From: Sphingobium sp.
GTDB taxonomy: Bacteria > Pseudomonadota > Alphaproteobacteria > Sphingomonadales > Sphingomonadaceae
Assembly: GCA_017745115.1 (NCBI GenBank)
Contig: JAGIAA010000003.1
Span: forward strand, 62,001-126,000
Length of the DNA: 64,000 bases
Direction: 5' to 3'
The notes beneath the pieces are model-generated. The model did not search any database, was not told the DNA's origin, and saw only the letters and a list, made by a program, of their open reading frames with translations. Below are positions 43,492 to 52,192 of this stretch, one piece after another. The first letter of the stretch is position 1; the number at the start of each line of letters is the position of its first letter. The translations under genes and the position numbers were made by a program.

Positions 43492-44826
43492 TCACTTGCC
43501 GGGACGATCGACGCCTCGGGTCTGGGTCGCGATGCGGTAAACCGACCCACGGCCGACGGCGTAGAGCGCGGAATGGTCCTTGCCGCCGAAAGCGAGGTTC
43601 TGCGGCTGCTTGGGCAGCGGGATGACACCGAGCGCGCCGCCGTCCGGGCCGAAGACCTGGATGCCGGGCAAGCTCGCGACATAGAGGCGACCGGACGCAT
43701 CCACGACGAGTCCGTCGGCGCCGCTGGTCGGACCGGTTGGCGAGTCCTTGAAGCCCGCGAGCTTCGCGAAATTGCGCCGGTCGGCGAGGCTGCCGTCGGG
43801 ACGGACCGTATAGGCGATCACATATTCGCCGCCGGTGTTGGCGACATAGAGCGTCTTCTCGTCCGGGCTGAGCGCGACGCCATTGGGCCGCCGAATGTCG
43901 TCCGCAACAAGGTTCACCTTGCCCTTGCGATCAAGCCAGTAGAGGCCAGTCTTGGGTGTTTCAGCGGCGGAAGCCGGCGCGGTACCCGGATCGGAGAAAT
44001 AGACGTCGCCCGCCTTTGCGAAGGCGAGATCATTGAGCCGGTTGAAAGGCTTGCCACCGAAGTTCGCTGCCCAAACCTTGGGCGTCGGCCTGATAGCGGC
44101 GATTGCCGATGGCGCCGTCTGGACGGCGAGGATGTCGCCCTTGCCGGTGATTGCCAGCGCATTGGCCGAACCTGTCTTCTCGGCGAAGGTCGAGATCTTG
44201 CCGTCCGTGCCGACCTGAACGATGCGGTCGGCGCGGTTTTCAGTGAACAGGATAGAGCCGTCCGGAAGCGCGACCGGGCCCTCGGTGCCGTCGAACCCTT
44301 CGCGCACCACCTCCACGCGGGTGTCAGCCTTGACCACGCCCGCGATGGCCGGCGTCACGACCTTCTTGCCGTAGAGCGTGCCGCCCTGCTCCTCATAGTC
44401 CTGGACGCCGGCCGCGCCGATGACGTTGAATCCCTTCGCCTTCAGCAGCTCGCCGGCTGACTGGCCGCGGTGCGCATGATTGGAGATGGTCACGATCTGC
44501 CGATCGCGCGGAATGAAGCCGAGAAAGCGATCGAGTTCGGAGTTCTGGATATTGAGAAAGACCGGAAATCCGCCGATCGTTGAAACCTCGTCGGCCCGGC
44601 GCACGTCAAGGAAGACCACCTTGTCCGGCGTCGCCAGCAACGCGTCGATCTGAGTGCGGGTCAGGACCGGGATGGAGCTGGCGGGCGCCTGCGCTTGGGC
44701 CGGAGCGGCTGCCGGCGCCTGGGCGACAGCCATCTGGGCAGTCGAGGCAAGAGCAAGCAGCACGATGGCCGAGCTTCCAAGGCTGCGCGTCACGGCAATG
44801 CGGTTACGAATCTGAACTTTGGACAT
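43492..44826 (-). CDS. Rhodanese-like domain fused to SMP-30/gluconolactonase propeller
   Basis: 444 residues. The signal peptide is SSAIVLLALASTAQMAVAQA. A rhodanese-like domain occupies about 52-150 (KVVFLDVRRADEVSTIGGF), and its active-site loop reads S115-NHAH-R120 in place of CxxxxR, so the sulfur-carrying Cys is missing. An SMP-30/gluconolactonase beta-propeller follows (TEGPVALPDGSILFTENRADRI, RRPNGVALSPDEKTLYVANT, GADGLVVDASGRLYVAS). It is exported and probably binds or hydrolyses a lactone-like substrate. It is the first gene of an operon with the TonB receptor. Confidence 0.88.
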   Translation of the reverse strand: MSKVQIRNRIAVTRSLGSSAIVLLALASTAQMAVAQAPAAAPAQAQAPASSIPVLTRTQIDALLATPDKVVFLDVRRADEVSTIGGFPVFLNIQNSELDRFLGFIPRDRQIVTISNHAHRGQSAGELLKAKGFNVIGAAGVQDYEEQGGTLYGKKVVTPAIAGVVKADTRVEVVREGFDGTEGPVALPDGSILFTENRADRIVQVGTDGKISTFAEKTGSANALAITGKGDILAVQTAPSAIAAIRPTPKVWAANFGGKPFNRLNDLAFAKAGDVYFSDPGTAPASAAETPKTGLYWLDRKGKVNLVADDIRRPNGVALSPDEKTLYVANTGGEYVIAYTVRPDGSLADRRNFAKLAGFKDSPTGPTSGADGLVVDASGRLYVASLPGIQVFGPDGGALGVIPLPKQPQNLAFGGKDHSALYAVGRGSVYRIATQTRGVDRPGK

Positions 44827-44958
44827 AAGAACTCCCCGGAGCGACATTTCGCGCGACGGTTAGTCCTCAGGCCCTCATGACAAGAACCGAATTATCGCCA
44901 TATTAATAGCACTGAAAATCATAAGGCAGCGTGATCTGCGCTACAGGCGCGTTCCTTC

Positions 44959-45007
44959 TTCCAAATTCTTCTTATGGTCTTTTGGACTTTGCATATTCCA
45001 TTTTGGA
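44959..45007. promoter_or_regulatory. TTTTGGA repeats spaced 21 bp
   Basis: TTCCAAA at 44959-44965 (inverse orientation), TTTTGGA at 44980-44986 and TTTTGGA at 45001-45007 start exactly 21 bp apart, two helical turns. They lie 130-180 bp upstream of the rhodanese-SMP30 operon. The outer copies form an inverted repeat (CTTCCAAA, TTTGGAAG). Confidence 0.5.
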
Positions 45008-45033
45008 AGATGCGCCCAACTGAGCAGCGAAAT

Positions 45034-46188
45034 CTAACCTAGTACCGTTCGGAAACGTGCAAGACGGCTCAGCGCCTCGTCCGAGACATCCTCATGCTTG
45101 GTGAAGCAGAAGCGGACATAGCCGGTTTCGGGCTCCTGCGCATAAAAGGCGGAAAACGGGATCGATACAACGCCTCCTTCCGTAATCAGCCTTTCGCAAA
45201 ACGCGACATCGGCGAGCGCTATGCCTGATGCGGCGAGATCGACATGGATAAACCAGGTTGCGGGCCCGGCGGTCGCCGCGTAGCCGGCCGAGCGCAGGCC
45301 CTCCACAAGGCGGGTGCGCCCGCCGGCATGCCCACCGCGATGCGCAAAGTGCCAATCCGGCGGGAGTGCCAGACCCTCGGCAGCCGCCCATTGCAAGGAT
45401 GGCGGCGTCGTGAACGTGAGAAACTGATGTGCCTTGGCGATCGCGCCTGCGATGCGCGGCGTTGCGCAGGCCCAGCCGACCTTCCAGCCCGTCAACGAGA
45501 AGATCTTTCCGGCGGATCCGATCTTGACGCTGCGCTCGCGCAGTTGCGGGATAGCCAGTGGCGAGACATGGCGGCTGCCGTCAAAGATCATCGCCTCCCA
45601 GACTTCGTCGCAGATGATCGTCAGATCATGCTTCACGCAGAGCCGCGACAGAAGGGTCCAGTCAGCCGGCTGCACCATGCTGCCGGTCGGATTGTGGGGC
45701 GTGTTCAGCATGATGACGCGCGTGTGCGGCGTGATGGCCGCCGCAATGGCGCCGAGCGGCAAGCGCCAGTCCGGTGGAATAAGGCTGACGAAGCGCGGGA
45801 CGCCACCGAAGCGCTCGATCAAGGGGACATAGGCATCGTAGAGCGGCTGCACCACGATGACCTCGTCTCCCGGCTCGAGCAGCGCCATCAGCGTGGCGGC
45901 AATCGCCTCCGTCGCGCCGGAGGTGACGACGATCTCGTCATCGGCCAGATCGAGCGCCTGCTCCCGCGCATAATAGGCGGCCACGGCGGTGCGCAGTTCC
46001 GGCAGGCCGCGCATGGGCGGATATTGGCTCGACCGATCGAGTACCGCCCTGGACGCCGCCTCGAGCAATTCGCGCGGCCCCCGGTCGTCCGGAAAGCCCT
46101 GTCCCAGGTTGATCACATCGCTATTGCGGGCGCGCTGCGACATCGCCTCGAAAATGGTCGTTCCCAGCGCGGCAATGGTGCGGTTCAT
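45034..46188 (-). CDS. PLP-dependent aminotransferase, class I/II
   Basis: A 384-residue fold-type I enzyme. The N-terminal substrate motif is VINLGQGFPDD, the PLP-binding Asp/Tyr region is TIICDEVWEAMIF, the Schiff-base Lys is in GSAGKIFSLTGWKVGW, and the C-terminal Arg is in GYVRFCFTKHED. This subgroup includes methionine and kynurenine aminotransferases. The start at 46188 is chosen at MNRTIAALG; an extension to 46248 is open but not family-like. It appears to be a single-gene unit. Confidence 0.92.
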   Translation of the reverse strand: MNRTIAALGTTIFEAMSQRARNSDVINLGQGFPDDRGPRELLEAASRAVLDRSSQYPPMRGLPELRTAVAAYYAREQALDLADDEIVVTSGATEAIAATLMALLEPGDEVIVVQPLYDAYVPLIERFGGVPRFVSLIPPDWRLPLGAIAAAITPHTRVIMLNTPHNPTGSMVQPADWTLLSRLCVKHDLTIICDEVWEAMIFDGSRHVSPLAIPQLRERSVKIGSAGKIFSLTGWKVGWACATPRIAGAIAKAHQFLTFTTPPSLQWAAAEGLALPPDWHFAHRGGHAGGRTRLVEGLRSAGYAATAGPATWFIHVDLAASGIALADVAFCERLITEGGVVSIPFSAFYAQEPETGYVRFCFTKHEDVSDEALSRLARFRTVLG

Positions 46189-46491
46189 GGTCGAGGCAAA
46201 TCCTGCGGCATGTATACCTGAAAACGTTTCAGGCACGCCGAGCGCCATTCACCTTCTGCGGCTAGACGTCCAGAGCGATGTCGAGCGTGCTCGCCGGCGG
46301 GTGGCAATCGGCCGGGGGGCGTGACGGCATTTTCGGCCGCAGCCAGCCATGCTAACCGCGGATGTCCGCGATATAGATCATGCCCGCGCGTTACGGCGCG
46401 CTTGCAAAGCCCGCGCTGCTTCCCGATCCGCCGTCAGTGATGAAAGCTGTCTTTGCAGCCAAATTCTTCAAGATCGATCTTTTCGGGCTAT
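46189..46491. other. 303-bp intergenic region
   Basis: Between the aminotransferase start and the monooxygenase stop. No gene is supported. A perfect CGCGGA-TG-TCCGCG palindrome occurs at 46357-46370; its role is unknown. Confidence 0.45.
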
Positions 46492-48147
46492 TTAGAGACT
46501 GGCGCTTGGCACGGCGTCCCGGCCCGCAATCCTGTCGATCAGCCCAGCCGCATTGTCGGGCGCGCGATCGCCGCGCCAACAGACATGCAAGTCAGGGCGA
46601 GCGAGGACCAGGGAATGCCGATAGGTGTCGGGCGCGATGCCGGGCGGAATGTCGAGCAGGTCCATCGGCACACCGCGTTCGAGGGCCGCGTCCAGAATGG
46701 GCGCAGCGTCCACCCCCGGATTGGTGCGGATCAGCGTGAATTCGGGACCCAGCAGGTCATAGAGCGAGCGGCCGCCGGGCAGCGCGAAATGCGGCAGGCG
46801 GCAGCCCGGCACGGTCGACGGCACATAGTCGTGCATCGTATAGGCAGGTGGCGCTTCATCATCATAGGCGATGAGCGCGGAAGCATCATAATAGTAGCCG
46901 TAATTAAGTCCGGCGCAGGCAAATTGCTGCACGTGCAGCCGATAGGCCTCCTCGCCGATCATGATGCGTGCGGCCTCGCCCTCAGGGGTTTCGTCCAGGA
47001 ATTCGGGTGGAATGCTGGTGCGTTCGCGAATGGCCTGTTCGGCGTGGCTCATGGCGAAACGCGAGACCTGTTCGGTTATCGGCTGGCGTTCCTGTTCATA
47101 GGCATCGAGAATGGCTTCACCGCCCCAGCCGTTGATCCGGGCTGACAGCAACCAGGCAAGGTTGGCCGCGTCCGCGATCCCCGCATTCATGCCATATCCG
47201 GCATAGGGCACCCACAAGTGCGAAGCATCACCGCAGATGAACACGCGACGGTCGCGGAACCTGTCGGCTACGAGGCGGCGGCCGATCCAGTCCTCCACGC
47301 TCAGCACCGCGTATTCGAAGCCTTCGTCCACCCCCAGCAACATGCGCAGGCAGCCGTCGCGGTCGATGGTATCGAAGCCGCCCTCGCCATTCAGCAGGTA
47401 GTTGTGCAGCAGCCAGCGCTCCTTGCCGTCGATGGCGACGAGGCTGCCGGCGCGGACCGGGTGGTAAAGATAGGTCCACCATGCTGGCGTGCCGGGGATC
47501 CGGTCGATCAGGTCTGGCGCATGGAAATAGGTGGACTGGACGCGTTGGATCTCGGCATCGCCGACCAGTTTGGCGCCGATGGCGCTGCGGATCGTTGATC
47601 GGCCGCCGTCGCAGCCAACCAGATAGTCGGACCGGATTTCAACCGCCGCGCCCGTATCCAGATTTTCGCCAAAGGCGGTGACGCCATCCTGATCCTGCTC
47701 GTAACGCTGGATTTGCGTACGGTTGAGAACGGTGATGCGTGGATCGCTCGCGGCACGGCGCGAAAGGATCGGTTCGAAAAAAGTCTGGTTGACCCGGTGG
47801 GCGGGCTCGGCTGTCGGCCAGCCGCCATCGACGCAGTCGGTCTCGCTGAACCGGTCGCGGCGGCATGGAATGCGGATGCGCTGGAAGGCGGGCCGTGTCG
47901 CTACCGGGCGAAAGGCAATGTCGTTGGGATAGTCGTTGGGCAGGCCCGCCGCGCGAACTTCATTCGACAGGCCAAGGCGACGCAGGATTTCCATCGTGCG
48001 CGAGGAAACGTGGTTGCATTTGGGGCTGGGCGGCTCGTGTGCGGGCCGCGTCTCAGCCACGACGACGCTGACGCCACGCTTTGCAAGGTCCATGGCAAGG
48101 CACAAGCCGACTGGACCTGAGCCGACGATCATGACCGGGGCTCGCAT
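46492..48147 (-). CDS. FAD-dependent monooxygenase (phenol hydroxylase/TfdB type)
   Basis: A 551-residue class A flavin monooxygenase. The dinucleotide motif is MIVGSGPVGLCLAMDLAKRG, the DG motif is DYLVGCDGGRSTIR, and the GD motif is VFICGDASHLWVPYAGYGMNAGIADAANL. A C-terminal thioredoxin-like region (about 420-551) is typical of aromatic-ring hydroxylases of this group. It uses NAD(P)H and O2 to hydroxylate an aromatic or polyketide-like substrate. The start at 48147 is set at the flavin motif; an upstream extension to 48195 is unlikely. It sits next to a MarR regulator. Confidence 0.92.
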   Translation of the reverse strand: MRAPVMIVGSGPVGLCLAMDLAKRGVSVVVAETRPAHEPPSPKCNHVSSRTMEILRRLGLSNEVRAAGLPNDYPNDIAFRPVATRPAFQRIRIPCRRDRFSETDCVDGGWPTAEPAHRVNQTFFEPILSRRAASDPRITVLNRTQIQRYEQDQDGVTAFGENLDTGAAVEIRSDYLVGCDGGRSTIRSAIGAKLVGDAEIQRVQSTYFHAPDLIDRIPGTPAWWTYLYHPVRAGSLVAIDGKERWLLHNYLLNGEGGFDTIDRDGCLRMLLGVDEGFEYAVLSVEDWIGRRLVADRFRDRRVFICGDASHLWVPYAGYGMNAGIADAANLAWLLSARINGWGGEAILDAYEQERQPITEQVSRFAMSHAEQAIRERTSIPPEFLDETPEGEAARIMIGEEAYRLHVQQFACAGLNYGYYYDASALIAYDDEAPPAYTMHDYVPSTVPGCRLPHFALPGGRSLYDLLGPEFTLIRTNPGVDAAPILDAALERGVPMDLLDIPPGIAPDTYRHSLVLARPDLHVCWRGDRAPDNAAGLIDRIAGRDAVPSASL

Positions 48148-48376
48148 CAGGCGTCTCTTGTTTGCGTACCCGAAAGGGGAACTACAATCCTGCATGGCAA
48201 GGTTAGATGACGGCTGGCGAGTTCCACGTCCTTTTTCTTCATATGACGACGCACTTTCTTCGAGTTCGCAACGGGTTCGGCGTAGTCGGGCTGGAGCAAG
48301 TCAGATCGCGGCTGTGCAGCCGCCAGCGATTCACAGACGTCGCGTTTGCAAGTGCGCATGCGGCGGTGCGGGTCCA

Positions 48377-48853
48377 TCATTCCGAACGATCATGGGCCTC
48401 GACGAAGCGCGAGAGCAAACTCACGAACGTCCTGGCCTCCTCGGCATCAAACACCGAGAGTCCACGCTCGTGTGCGGTTTTGCCAAGCGTACGAAGCCGC
48501 TCGAGCGCGGCACGCCCTTCGGCGGTCAGCCCAAGCACGCGTCTCCGCCGGTCTTCCGGGTCGATTACCCGTTCGATCAGCGCACGTTCCTCCAGGTTCT
48601 TAACCACCAATCCGGTCGTCGACCTGTCGAGCTTCAACAGTCTCGCGATGCCGATCTGATCGATGGGTTCGCGCGCGCCAAGCACCGTGAGCACGCCGAA
48701 TTGCGTGGTGGTAATACCGAGCGCGGCGACTTCCTCCATGAATAGGGCGGAGGATATCTGGTGCGCGCGGCGCAGCAGAAAACCCGGACGACGATAGAGG
48801 TCCGCCAGATCCTTTTGCGTGGCTCGTGTGTTCGGTTTGCCCATTCGAGTCAT
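48377..48853 (-). CDS. MarR family transcriptional regulator
   Basis: 158 residues. The winged helix-turn-helix is ITTTQFGVLTVLGAREPIDQIGIARLLKLDRSTTGLVVKNLEERALIERVIDPEDRRRRV with the family's wing DxRRR. The start is at 48853 (MTRMG) or 48844. A dyad at 48890 just upstream suggests autoregulation. A matching site lies upstream of the DUF3237 gene near 55145, pointing to a second target. Confidence 0.93.
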   Translation of the reverse strand: MTRMGKPNTRATQKDLADLYRRPGFLLRRAHQISSALFMEEVAALGITTTQFGVLTVLGAREPIDQIGIARLLKLDRSTTGLVVKNLEERALIERVIDPEDRRRRVLGLTAEGRAALERLRTLGKTAHERGLSVFDAEEARTFVSLLSRFVEAHDRSE

Positions 48854-48889
48854 GACGCAAAATCTAAGCTCTCCAAGCTGCCGCCGCGT

Positions 48890-48918
48890 GTAATTTGTAT
48901 GATATCTTACTAAATTAC
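48890..48918. promoter_or_regulatory. MarR-type operator (copy A)
   Basis: Outer arms GTAATTT/AAATTAC enclose an inner dyad GTATGATATCTTAC. On the minus strand it reads AATTTAGTAAGATATCATAC, matching the site at 55139 (AATTTAGTAAGACGTATTAC). It is 37 bp upstream of the MarR start. Confidence 0.65.
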
Positions 48919-49024
48919 AAGCCTCCAATGGAAGGGTGGAACTGCTCGACGGTTACGCCTGGCAGCCTGTCGCCAAAGGGCTTGTCCCGAGGAGCGTACC
49001 GGCTCGTGCTGCCGGTTATGCAGC

Positions 49025-50536
49025 CTAAAGCGAGACCGTTACCGACTTCAGTTCGGTGAAGGCTTCGATCCCGCTACGGCCATTTTCGCGGCCCCATCCC
49101 GATTGCTTGAAGCCGCCCAGCGGCAGCGCCGGATCGACGCCACCCGCGCCACCGTTGATGCGCACGGTTCCTGCCTTGATGCGCTTGGCGAGCTTGAGCG
49201 CCGCGGAAATGTCGCGTGTCCAGATGGCGGAGGACAGCCCGTAGTCGGTGGTGTTGGCCGCAGCTGCGATGCTGTCGATATCGCCATCGCCGAACTTCAT
49301 CGCGCAGAGCACGGGACCGAAGATTTCCTCGCGCACCGCCTTCATCTCGGGCGCGGTGCCGGTCAGGACGGTGGGCTGGACGAAATAGCCGCCTTCGCTG
49401 GCCAATGCGCGGCCGCCGGTGCCGATTGTCGCTCCGTCGAGCCGCGCGCTTTCGACATAGCCGAGCACGCGATCCATCTGCTCCTGGCTCACCAGTGGCC
49501 CCATCTGCGTGTCGGGCGCGAGGCCCGAACCCACCTTGAGGGACTGCGCGAAGCCGGAAATCCCCGCGATCACTTCGTCATGCACCGCTTCATGCACGAA
49601 AAGCCGCGATCCGGCCGCGCAGACCTGCCCGGCATTGCCGAAAATGCCCATCGCTGCCGAGGGGATGGCCTTGGCCAGATCCGCGTCGGGGAAGATCACC
49701 ACCGGCGACTTGCCGCCCAGTTCAAGCGTCACGCGTTTGAGATTGCCGGTCGAGGCGCGCACGATCGCCTTGCCCACCTGGGTCGATCCGGTGAACGAAA
49801 CCTTGTCCACCAGGGGATGGTCGACCAGCGCGGCGCCCGCCGTTTCACCAAAGCCGGTGACGATATTGATCGAGCCTTCGGGAAAACCCGCTTCGGCAAT
49901 GAGCTCCGCCAGCATCACGGTCGAAAGCGGGGTCTGCTCGGCGGGCTTGAGCACCACCGTGCAGCCCGCCGCGAGCGCTGGCGCGATCTTGGCGACGGCC
50001 ATGACGAAGGGAAAGTTCCACGGCACGATCGCGCCGACCACACCGACCGGCTCGCGCAAGCTGAAGGCGTGCCATTCGCCGGGCGCCGAGGGTGTTACCG
50101 TTTCTCCGGTGATCTTGGTCGCCCAGCCCGCATTGTAGCGCAGCTGCTCCGATGCCGCCATCACTGCGCCGAACTTGGCCATCATCAACGGCATGCCGTT
50201 ATCGAGCGTTTCGGTCATCGCGATGCGGTCGCCATGCGCCTCGATCAGGTCCGCGAGCCGCGTGAGCAGGCGCGCCCGCTGCGCCGGGGGCAGGGCGGGC
50301 CAGCGACCGCTGTCGAAGGCGCGGCGTGCGGCCCGCACGGCAAGGTCGATGTCTGCGACGTCACCGGACGCTGCCGAGGCAAAGACCTTGCCCGTAGCCG
50401 GATCGACGATGTCGAAAGTCGCGCCCGATGCAGCGGGTTGGAAGGCGCCGTCGATGAACAGCTGGCGGGGCGTTGCGGCAAGATCGGCGCGGAGCGCGTC
50501 GAGACCTGACGTATCGATGGCGGGGGCGGGGGACAT
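49025..50536 (-). CDS. Aldehyde dehydrogenase family protein
   Basis: 503 residues, a typical NAD(P)-dependent aldehyde dehydrogenase. The cofactor region is GVVGAIVPWNFPFVMAVAKIAPALAAG, the general-base Glu is in LELGGKSP, and the nucleophile Cys is in GNAGQVCAAGSR. The last gene of a three-gene operon after two GMC oxidoreductases (its start directly follows the preceding stop), so it likely oxidises the aldehyde they produce. Substrate unknown. Confidence 0.95.
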   Translation of the reverse strand: MSPAPAIDTSGLDALRADLAATPRQLFIDGAFQPAASGATFDIVDPATGKVFASAASGDVADIDLAVRAARRAFDSGRWPALPPAQRARLLTRLADLIEAHGDRIAMTETLDNGMPLMMAKFGAVMAASEQLRYNAGWATKITGETVTPSAPGEWHAFSLREPVGVVGAIVPWNFPFVMAVAKIAPALAAGCTVVLKPAEQTPLSTVMLAELIAEAGFPEGSINIVTGFGETAGAALVDHPLVDKVSFTGSTQVGKAIVRASTGNLKRVTLELGGKSPVVIFPDADLAKAIPSAAMGIFGNAGQVCAAGSRLFVHEAVHDEVIAGISGFAQSLKVGSGLAPDTQMGPLVSQEQMDRVLGYVESARLDGATIGTGGRALASEGGYFVQPTVLTGTAPEMKAVREEIFGPVLCAMKFGDGDIDSIAAAANTTDYGLSSAIWTRDISAALKLAKRIKAGTVRINGGAGGVDPALPLGGFKQSGWGRENGRSGIEAFTELKSVTVSL

Positions 50537-52192
50537 CTACGGTTCTCCTGTGCAGGACCGGCTCTCGCCGTCCGGATATTCGGGTGAAAGGGGCGCAAGC
50601 CCTCTGATCATATCGGACGCCTTTTCGGCGACCATGATGGTGGGCGCATTGGTGTTGCCGCCGGGCACGTCGGGCATGATCGAGGCATCGACCACGCGCA
50701 ACCCCTCGATCCCATGCACACGCAGTTGTGGATCGACCACGCTCATGGTCCGATGTCCCATCGCGCAGGTGCCCACGGGGTGCTGCGTCACCTGCGCGGT
50801 CGCGCGGATGTGCGCGTCGAGCTCATCGTCGCTCTGCAACTGTTCACCTGGAAGCACTTCCTCGCCTGTCAGCCCAGCCTGCGGATCGGTGCGGTAGATG
50901 CGCCGCGCGATGCGGATGCCGTCGCGCGCGGTGCGCAAGTCCTCGGTATCCGAGAAGTTATTGAGGGTGATGCGCGGCGACGCGGCGGGATCGGTCGAGC
51001 CGAGTTCCACCCACCCCCGGCTGCGGGGGTGGAGCAGGATCACGTCGGCCGTGATGAGGTCGCGCTGGCGCGGTTTCACCAGCGGAAACCAGGTTTCCGC
51101 GTCCATGCGGATCGGGTTGCTCCAGAGCTGGATGTCGGGCCGCGAGAGCTCCTCGCGCGTGCGGATCACGATGTTGCAGCTGTTGAGCTGGCTTGCGAAC
51201 GCGCCGGTTCCGGTGAGCTTCCATTGCATGACCCAGCGCACCACGCGGTCAGCGCGCAGTTCGATGAGGAAGCTCACCGGCTTCTTCAGCCCGAAGTGCA
51301 CCGGAACGCGTGGATGTTCCGACAGGTTGCGGCCGACGCCCGGCAGGTCGAGCACCGGCTCGATCCCGCGTTCGCGCAAGTGTTCTGCCGGACCGATCCC
51401 CGAAAGCATCAGCAATTGTGGCGAGTTGTAGGCGCCGCCCGCCAGGATGACCTCGCGCGCCGCGAAGGCCTGCTCCGTCATGCCCTCGCGTCCATATTCC
51501 ACGCCGATTGCCCTGCGGCCGTCCAGCAGCACGCGCCGTGCCAGTGCACCCGAGACAACCGTGAGGTTGGGGCGGCGCAGGGCCTCGTCGAGATAGGCGC
51601 GCGCAGCGCTGGCGCGCCGTCCCCCGGGCGTAATCGTCAGCTCGCCGCGCGCGAAGCCCTCCTGTTGCTCGGCGCTAAGATCGTCGGTCGTGGGGAACCC
51701 CGCGGCCTCGGCCGTGGCCATCAGCGGATGGTGCAGCAGCCGCTTGGTCGCCACCGGCACCACATGCAACGGACCGTCGCCGCCGTGCCACGGCCCCGCG
51801 CCGCGCCAGTGCGTTTCCATGCGCTTGAAGTAGGGCAGCACCTCGGCAAAGCTCCAGCCCTCGCAGCCCCCCTGCCGCCAGCCGTCATAGTCGCTGCTGT
51901 GCCCGCGCATGTAGAACATGCCGTTGATCGAGGATGAACCGCCCAGCACGCGTCCGCGCGGCAGCGGGATGCGACGTCCATTGAGGTGCGGCTCAGGCTC
52001 GGACATGAATGGCCAGGTGAAGCGCGGCTGGCGCAATGCGCGCATGAAACCAAGTGGCATATCGAGCAGGAAATGGCGGTGGCTGTTTCCGGATTCGAGC
52101 AGCAGGACGCGCGTCTTCAGGTCCGCGGTGAGGCGGTTGGCGAGCACGCATCCAGCCGATCCGGCGCCAACGATGATATAGTCGAAGCTCAT
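50537..52192 (-). CDS. GMC family oxidoreductase (alcohol/choline dehydrogenase type) 1
   Basis: 551 residues. The FAD-binding motif is FDYIIVGAGSAGCVLANRL, the GMC signature 1 region RGRVLGGSSSINGMFYMRG, signature 2 GAYNSPQLLMLSGIGP, and the catalytic His is in AQVTQHPVGTCAMG. It oxidises an alcohol to an aldehyde with FAD. It is about 45% similar by eye to the next gene and overlaps it by 4 bp. Confidence 0.95.
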   Translation of the reverse strand: MSFDYIIVGAGSAGCVLANRLTADLKTRVLLLESGNSHRHFLLDMPLGFMRALRQPRFTWPFMSEPEPHLNGRRIPLPRGRVLGGSSSINGMFYMRGHSSDYDGWRQGGCEGWSFAEVLPYFKRMETHWRGAGPWHGGDGPLHVVPVATKRLLHHPLMATAEAAGFPTTDDLSAEQQEGFARGELTITPGGRRASAARAYLDEALRRPNLTVVSGALARRVLLDGRRAIGVEYGREGMTEQAFAAREVILAGGAYNSPQLLMLSGIGPAEHLRERGIEPVLDLPGVGRNLSEHPRVPVHFGLKKPVSFLIELRADRVVRWVMQWKLTGTGAFASQLNSCNIVIRTREELSRPDIQLWSNPIRMDAETWFPLVKPRQRDLITADVILLHPRSRGWVELGSTDPAASPRITLNNFSDTEDLRTARDGIRIARRIYRTDPQAGLTGEEVLPGEQLQSDDELDAHIRATAQVTQHPVGTCAMGHRTMSVVDPQLRVHGIEGLRVVDASIMPDVPGGNTNAPTIMVAEKASDMIRGLAPLSPEYPDGESRSCTGEP

